Shown here: positions 59,886-64,000 of the stretch, in pieces
Numbering within the stretch: position 1 is the stretch's first letter
Layout of the letters: the number at the start of each line of letters is the position of its first letter
Source: Granulicella arctica
GTDB lineage: Bacteria > Acidobacteriota > Terriglobia > Terriglobales > Acidobacteriaceae
Direction of reading: 5' to 3'
Length of the DNA stretch: 64,000 nt
Assembly (NCBI RefSeq): GCF_025685605.1
Contig: NZ_JAGTUT010000001.1
Coordinates: forward strand, 4,464,001 to 4,528,000
The notes under the pieces: generated by a model
What the model saw: the letters and a program-made list of their open reading frames with translations, nothing else
Told to the model about the DNA's origin: nothing
The model's database searches: none
Translations under genes and position numbers: made by a program

Positions 59886-61358
59886 ATGGATGAGACGAAG
59901 AATGCGGACGAAGTAATTGTGATAACGGCTGACCCGCGGGCACTTCTGGCGGCGATCGTCGATTCCTGCGAAGACGCAATTATCAGTAAGGACCTCAACG
60001 GGATTCTCACAAGCTGGAACGCTGCGGCGAGCCGCATGCTTGGCTACGCCCCGGAGGAGATGATCGGGCAGTCGATCTTCCGGCTCGTTCCAGAGGAATT
60101 ACACGCCGAGGAGACCGAGATCCTTCGTAAGATCCGCGCGGGCGAGCGGGTTCCGCAACGGAATACGTTTCGGGCTACGAAGGACGGGCGTCAGGTGCGG
60201 GTGTCGCTGGTCATCTCCCCGGTGCTGGACGAGGCCGGGCATGTAGTTGGGGCTTCGAAGATCGCGCATCAACTCTCGCCGGTCAGCCTGAACGATGAGG
60301 CGCGATTTCGTCTCGCCGCGATCATCGAGTCGTCGGACGACGCGATCGTCAGCAAGAATCTCAATGGCATGATTACGAGCTGGAACGCCGCGGCCTACCG
60401 CATGTTTGGGTACACGGAGGAGGAGATTCTCGGGCATTCCATCCTGCAGTTGATCCCCGAGGATCTGCACCCGGAGGAGGCCGACATCATGTCCAAATTG
60501 CGTGCAGGCGAGCGTATCAATCACTACGAAACGACGCGGGTCAGAAAGAACGGCGAGCGATTCCATGTCTCGCTGACGATCTCTCCCGTGCGGAATAGCG
60601 CGAATGAGGTCATCGGCACGTCGAAGATTGCGCGCGATATCTCGGATCGAAAGCAGATAGAAAATCTGCTGATTCAGTCGGACAAGATTGCGACGATGGG
60701 ACGGATGGCCGCGACGATCGCTCACGAGATCAACAATCCGCTCGAATCCGTCATGAACCTGATCTACCTCGCGCGGACGAATGGCACGTGTGGCGACGAG
60801 GTAACGGACTATCTCCGAACCGCCGAATCGGAGATAGAGCGTGTGTCGCATATTGCGCGGCAGACGCTTGGTTACTACCGCGACACGGGCGCACCTGTCC
60901 CGGTGCTGCTTCACGAGGTGGTGAAGGACGTACTGACGGTCTACCAGTCCAAGCTCAACAACAGGGAGATCACTGTGGAGTGTGTCTTCGAGCATGGCCG
61001 ACCGATCATGGCGAGCAAAGGCGAGATGGTGCAGGTGTTCTCAAATCTCATGGCCAACTCAATCGACGCGATGCCGGACGGTGGCGTCCTCTATGTTCGG
61101 ATTGTGGAGAAGGAAGATGTGCTCGAGGTTCTGGTGCGCGACGAAGGCGTAGGAATAAGGGCGGACCATATCGGCCGGGTGTTTGAGCCGTTTTTCACGA
61201 CGAAGGGGAACCTTGGCACGGGCATCGGCCTGTGGGTCTCCAGGCAGTTGATAGAAAAACGCGGCGGTCGTTTAACGCTCGAAAGCAGTACGGAAGCTGG
61301 CCATTCGGGTACAAGCGTCATGATCTCACTGCCATTTGCCGGGTCTCCGGAGCAGTAA
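59886..61358 (+). CDS. Two-PAS-domain sensor histidine kinase
   Basis: This protein of about 490 residues has no membrane segment. The two PAS domains (about 20-130 and 140-255) are similar to each other (DAIISKDLNGILTSWNAAASRMLGY and DAIVSKNLNGMITSWNAAAYRMFGY), so it arose by internal duplication. HisKA has the H-box TIAHEINNPLESV with phospho-His about 280. The ATPase domain has QVFSNLMANSIDAM and GTGIGLWVSRQLIEKRGG. No response regulator is adjacent. The start is uncertain; ATG 59886 has a weak ribosome site, and earlier ATGs at 59736 and 59835 are possible. Confidence 0.87.
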   Translation: MDETKNADEVIVITADPRALLAAIVDSCEDAIISKDLNGILTSWNAAASRMLGYAPEEMIGQSIFRLVPEELHAEETEILRKIRAGERVPQRNTFRATKDGRQVRVSLVISPVLDEAGHVVGASKIAHQLSPVSLNDEARFRLAAIIESSDDAIVSKNLNGMITSWNAAAYRMFGYTEEEILGHSILQLIPEDLHPEEADIMSKLRAGERINHYETTRVRKNGERFHVSLTISPVRNSANEVIGTSKIARDISDRKQIENLLIQSDKIATMGRMAATIAHEINNPLESVMNLIYLARTNGTCGDEVTDYLRTAESEIERVSHIARQTLGYYRDTGAPVPVLLHEVVKDVLTVYQSKLNNREITVECVFEHGRPIMASKGEMVQVFSNLMANSIDAMPDGGVLYVRIVEKEDVLEVLVRDEGVGIRADHIGRVFEPFFTTKGNLGTGIGLWVSRQLIEKRGGRLTLESSTEAGHSGTSVMISLPFAGSPEQ

Positions 61359-61413
61359 TACCCGATTTACATTGACAGCCTGTCGGAGCAGCTTATTCTG
61401 TTGCTCTGGAGAC

Positions 61414-61992
61414 ATGATGGCTGAGGTTGAAAGCGGTTCGCGCAGTGGCTCGCTCTTTTTGAAGTGGCTTGGGGGAATTCTGACGGCAGTCCTGGTGCCG
61501 GTGCTGATCTTTTACTTGACCCGGCCTGCTCCGCCTCCGCCCCAGCCAATCGCGCAGAGCGAGTTCGACGGCTTTATACAGGATGCGAATTCGCATAACC
61601 TTATTCCCGGCGCCAGGCTGACGCTAACGCTTGGTCCAAACTCCATCGTTCAGACTACGGATGGCTCCGGCAAATATTCGGTCGTGTTGCCGAGCCCGAA
61701 CGCAGACGCGAGCATGGGGATGATCGCCATTACGGCAACCGGCTATGAGCCCTTCACCAACTCCGTTGAGTTGAAGCCGGGAGTCAACTACTCTGTCATT
61801 CCGATCGATGCATATCCGCCCCACGCAACGCCTGTACCCGCCAACGGTGCAGCGCCAGGAGCGGGAGCTGTTGTTGCGGCGACTCCACCACCACCGCCGC
61901 CGCCTACCAAAGTTGTGCCGTCGAATCTCACTGTCATGCGCCAGTTGCCGCCTAACTTCATCAAGGCGCAGACAGCTTTTCTGAGGCGTTAG
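61414..61992 (+). CDS. Membrane-anchored small protein with carboxypeptidase-regulatory-like domain
   Basis: This protein of about 192 residues has one N-terminal membrane anchor (about 19-39, FLKWLGGILTAVLVPVLIFYL) followed by Pro-rich residues. A short beta-sandwich (DGFIQDANSHNLIPGARLTLTL, TTDGSGKYSVVLPSP) follows, with a Pro/Ala-rich tail (GAAPGAGAVVAATPPPPPPP). The domain resembles the carboxypeptidase-regulatory (CarboxypepD_reg) fold. ATG 61414 or 61417 has GGAGAC upstream. Function unknown. Confidence 0.6.
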   Translation: MMAEVESGSRSGSLFLKWLGGILTAVLVPVLIFYLTRPAPPPPQPIAQSEFDGFIQDANSHNLIPGARLTLTLGPNSIVQTTDGSGKYSVVLPSPNADASMGMIAITATGYEPFTNSVELKPGVNYSVIPIDAYPPHATPVPANGAAPGAGAVVAATPPPPPPPTKVVPSNLTVMRQLPPNFIKAQTAFLRR

Positions 61993-61999
61993 CGTGTCA

Positions 62000-62419
62000 C
62001 TACTTCGCGAAGAGCTGCGTCACATCAGCGAAGGCTTTGAACTCGAGAGCATTGCCGGACGGGTCGAGAAAGAACATCGTCGCCTGTTCGCCGACCTCGC
62101 CCTTGAAGCGAATGTACGGCTCGATGACAAACGCAGTGTCGGCTGCGCGGAGACGATCGGCCAAGGCCTCCCACTTATCCATTGTGAGCACGACGCCAAA
62201 GTGGGGGACGGGCACGTCGTGGCCGTCAACGGGATTGTGATGCGTGTCCTGAGTTGCAGTGCGAGGTTTGAGATGGGCCACAATCTGGTGGCCAAAGAGG
62301 TCGAAGTCGATCCACTGGGCGGAGCTGCGACCCTCGGGGCAGGCGAGGACCGTGCCGTAGAAGTGGCGGGCGGCGTCCAGGTCGTCTACAGGAAAGGCTA
62401 TGTGGAAAGGGGTGAGCAT
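62000..62419 (-). CDS. VOC-family protein (glyoxalase-like)
   Basis: This 139-residue VOC protein has the paired betaalphabetabetabeta fold: FHIAFPVDDLDAARHFYGTVLACPEG at the start and YIRFKGEVGEQATMFFLDPSGNALEFKAF at the end, with H, H and E in likely metal positions. It may act as a dioxygenase, glyoxalase or binding protein. It lies between two Pro-rich secreted-type genes on the other strand. Confidence 0.82.
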   Translation of the reverse strand: MLTPFHIAFPVDDLDAARHFYGTVLACPEGRSSAQWIDFDLFGHQIVAHLKPRTATQDTHHNPVDGHDVPVPHFGVVLTMDKWEALADRLRAADTAFVIEPYIRFKGEVGEQATMFFLDPSGNALEFKAFADVTQLFAK

Positions 62420-62549
62420 GGCCTATCTTAACCCAGCGCTTGGGGATAAGTGATGCCGGGAAGAGCGATTGGACCTCCTGCCCGGAGCGCAACTGGTCCG
62501 GTTTACGGCAGGGCACCGGCAAGGGTGCAAATCGTCGTAGAATGATCCC

Positions 62550-63146
62550 ATGGTTTTTAGCAAGGTTCTCGGCTTATCGCTTGTGGTGTGTGCTGGTCTT
62601 TCTGTCGCCGTTCCCGTGGCTTATGGTCAGGAGGACAACGTTCGCCGTGGCCGGAAGTACAAGGCTCCGCCGGTGACCTCGCACATCGAGGTTACCGTGG
62701 TGAAGTCTACCAATCACAAGCCAATCCCGAACGCGGCGGTCGTCTTCCATACGATTGTGGATGGCAAGGATGACGGCAACCTCGAGGTGAAGACCGACCC
62801 GGACGGCAAGGCGATGATCGATGTGATCCCCACTGGCAGCGATGTGCGGGTGCAGGTGATCGCCAGTGGATTCGCCACCTTCGGGCAGGATTACAAGGTC
62901 GATACGGCGACGAAGGAGATCGAAGTCGCCATGATCCGGCCGCGTGCGCAGGTCTCTGCGTATACGGATAGCAACGGTCAGCCTTCGCAGCGGAAGCCGG
63001 GCGTACAGGAGCCAAATCGACCGCCACCGCCGGGAGTTCCTCCTGCCGGATCGACTCCCCCTGCGACACCGCCGGTTCCGACGCCGACGGCCCCGCAGAC
63101 TGATCCTGCTTCCGTCCCCGGATCAACCTCGCCACCGAGTCTGTAG
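62550..63146 (+). CDS. Secreted small protein with carboxypeptidase-regulatory-like domain and Pro-rich tail
   Basis: This 198-residue protein has a signal peptide (about 1-26, ending VPVAYGQ). A beta-sandwich (HIEVTVVKSTNHKPIPNAAVVFHT, TDPDGKAMIDVIPTGSDVRV) resembles the CarboxypepD_reg fold of the protein at 61414-61992. The tail is rich in Pro, Thr and Ser (PPPPGVPPAGSTPPATPPVP). It lies directly before the SDR gene with 6 bp between stop and start. Confidence 0.65.
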   Translation: MVFSKVLGLSLVVCAGLSVAVPVAYGQEDNVRRGRKYKAPPVTSHIEVTVVKSTNHKPIPNAAVVFHTIVDGKDDGNLEVKTDPDGKAMIDVIPTGSDVRVQVIASGFATFGQDYKVDTATKEIEVAMIRPRAQVSAYTDSNGQPSQRKPGVQEPNRPPPPGVPPAGSTPPATPPVPTPTAPQTDPASVPGSTSPPSL

Positions 63147-63152
63147 ACCGTT

Positions 63153-63881
63153 ATGACGAGGCAACTTGCAGGACAGACCGCACTAGTAACGGGCGCGGCA
63201 AAGCGGATAGGCCGGACCATCGCCCTCGCCCTGGCTGAGGCTGGAGCAAACGTAGCAATCACCTACCGCGATTCGGCTGACGAGGCTGAGGCGACGGTTC
63301 GTGTTCTGGCAGAGTTCGATATCGAGGCAATGGCTGTCCGATGCGATCTGCAGCAGCCGGAGAGCGTGACCGAGACAGTGGCCGCCGTCGTGGCGGAGTT
63401 CGGCGGACTCGACCTGCTGGTCAATAACGCCGGGGTCTTTGCCTCTGAGGCGCTCGAGTCGATCACCGTAGATCAGTGGGACAGCATGTTCGCGACCAAC
63501 ACGCGCGGTCCGTTCCTCATGGCGCAGGCAGCGCTTGTGCACCTGAAGGCGCGGGGGGGCCGCATCATCAACATCGGCTCGCTGGGTGGCATTCACCCGT
63601 GGGCCACGCACGGACACTACTGCACGTCGAAGGCGGCGCTGCATATGCTCTCGCAGACCATGGCGAAGGCGTGGGCTCCCGCGGTCAGCGTGAACTGCGT
63701 CGCTCCAGGCATGATTGTGCAGGGCGAGGTGGGAGCGGCGTACGAGCACTTCGCCGAGAAAACTCCCATGCAGCGGAACGGCACGGCAGCCGATGTGGCG
63801 GCGGCGGTCCTGTTCTTCGCGACCGGACCACACTTCATCACCGGGCAACTGCTTGCTGTCGATGGTGGATTAGGGCTTTAG
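63153..63881 (+). CDS. Short-chain dehydrogenase/reductase
   Basis: This 242-residue SDR has the nucleotide-binding TGAAKRIGRTIA (TGxxxxIG), NNAGVF, the catalytic serine in INIGSLGG, YxxxK as HYCTSKAAL, and C-terminal FFATGPHFITGQLLAVDGGLGL. The cofactor should be NADP(H), since the loop after beta-2 is TYRDSADE. FabG-like and pteridine-reductase-like activities are both possible. It starts 6 bp after the upstream stop, so the pair is an operon. Confidence 0.9.
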   Translation: MTRQLAGQTALVTGAAKRIGRTIALALAEAGANVAITYRDSADEAEATVRVLAEFDIEAMAVRCDLQQPESVTETVAAVVAEFGGLDLLVNNAGVFASEALESITVDQWDSMFATNTRGPFLMAQAALVHLKARGGRIINIGSLGGIHPWATHGHYCTSKAALHMLSQTMAKAWAPAVSVNCVAPGMIVQGEVGAAYEHFAEKTPMQRNGTAADVAAAVLFFATGPHFITGQLLAVDGGLGL

Positions 63882-63886
63882 CGCGA

Positions 63887-64000
63887 TTACTTTTCCGTCA
63901 GCTTTGAGAACATCCGGCTGAAGAAGCCTTTTTCTTCGCGCTCATCGTAGAGGTTGCGGGGCTCTTCCTGTTGGGGCATCGGTTTACCTTCGAAGACGGC
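63887..64000 (-). CDS. C-terminal 37 residues of an unidentified protein (3' end of gene, 5' outside window)
   Basis: An open frame enters from the right edge and stops with TAA at 63887. It encodes AVFEGKPMPQQEEPRNLYDEREEKGFFSRMFSKLTEK, a charged, non-membrane C-terminus. It converges with the SDR gene with 5 bp between stops. I cannot identify the family from this fragment. Confidence 0.55.
   Translation of the reverse strand, partial: AVFEGKPMPQQEEPRNLYDEREEKGFFSRMFSKLTEK

Noticed and set aside
1..64000. CRISPR array
   Set aside because: No regularly spaced identical repeats with unique spacers were seen; the direct repeats found are coding (TGSG) or REP-like.

Overview
The window reads as chromosomal DNA of an acidobacterium of the Terriglobus/Granulicella/Edaphobacter type. 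This is inference from gene content: Oar-like TonB-dependent receptors with carboxypeptidase-regulatory plugs, a giant secreted protein of choice-of-anchor-D/ASH-like repeats, TIGR03118, DUF3300 and DUF4097 secreted proteins, a small protein family typical of the phylum, high GC, and many interspersed hairpin repeats. There is no prophage, insertion sequence, CRISPR array or complete tRNA/rRNA gene.

Layout. 1-10 kb: the 3' end of a TonB receptor, a secreted acetamidase/formamidase-like protein, an overlapping NarL-type kinase/regulator pair, a cytosolic GH13 amylase, a polytopic membrane protein, two unknown small proteins, a dienelactone hydrolase-like protein and an orphan SCO protein. 10-24 kb: YdcF-like and DUF3300 proteins, uvrB divergent from a histidine phosphatase plus TonB receptor operon, then gph followed by a fluoride riboswitch and a CLC-F fluoride antiporter. 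A 480-bp repeat-rich gap follows, then DUF4097, a MacA-like adaptor, an EF-P paralogue of the EfpL/YeiP type, an SRPBCC lipoprotein and a SulP transporter. 24-36 kb: dnaE, a tannase/feruloyl-esterase family protein, accA, a CPBP membrane protein, a LysR regulator divergent from a GNAT enzyme, unknown small proteins and a RibB-(degenerate RibA) fusion. 36.7-42.7 kb: the giant 1,967-residue secreted repeat protein. 42.8-55 kb: HAD hydrolase, aminotransferase, MBL hydrolase, secG, a TIR-domain gene followed by an alpha-ketoglutarate-semialdehyde-type dehydrogenase, the divergent glpK-glpF-glpD operon, and two translationally coupled secreted amidohydrolases. 55-64 kb: cupin, ribulokinase, two secreted proteins, a two-PAS histidine kinase, two small proline-rich proteins, a VOC protein, an SDR and the tail of an unidentified gene.

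Working together. The glp genes form a complete glycerol uptake, phosphorylation and oxidation module. The fluoride riboswitch and CLC-F form a self-contained fluoride detoxification unit in which the Shine-Dalgarno sequence lies inside a 9-bp hairpin. The kinase/regulator pair overlaps by 8 bp, and the amidohydrolase pair is joined by TAATG. Most other genes are single transcription units in alternating orientation, separated by strong hairpins.

The observations most worth a second look are the fluoride riboswitch with its visible expression platform, the TIR gene placed upstream of a sugar-acid dehydrogenase gene, the interspersed C-tract/AGTACGAAAGT repeats that supply the C-terminal codons of one gene, a REP-like repeat that encodes the N-terminus of an amidohydrolase, and several enzymes that have lost key motifs.
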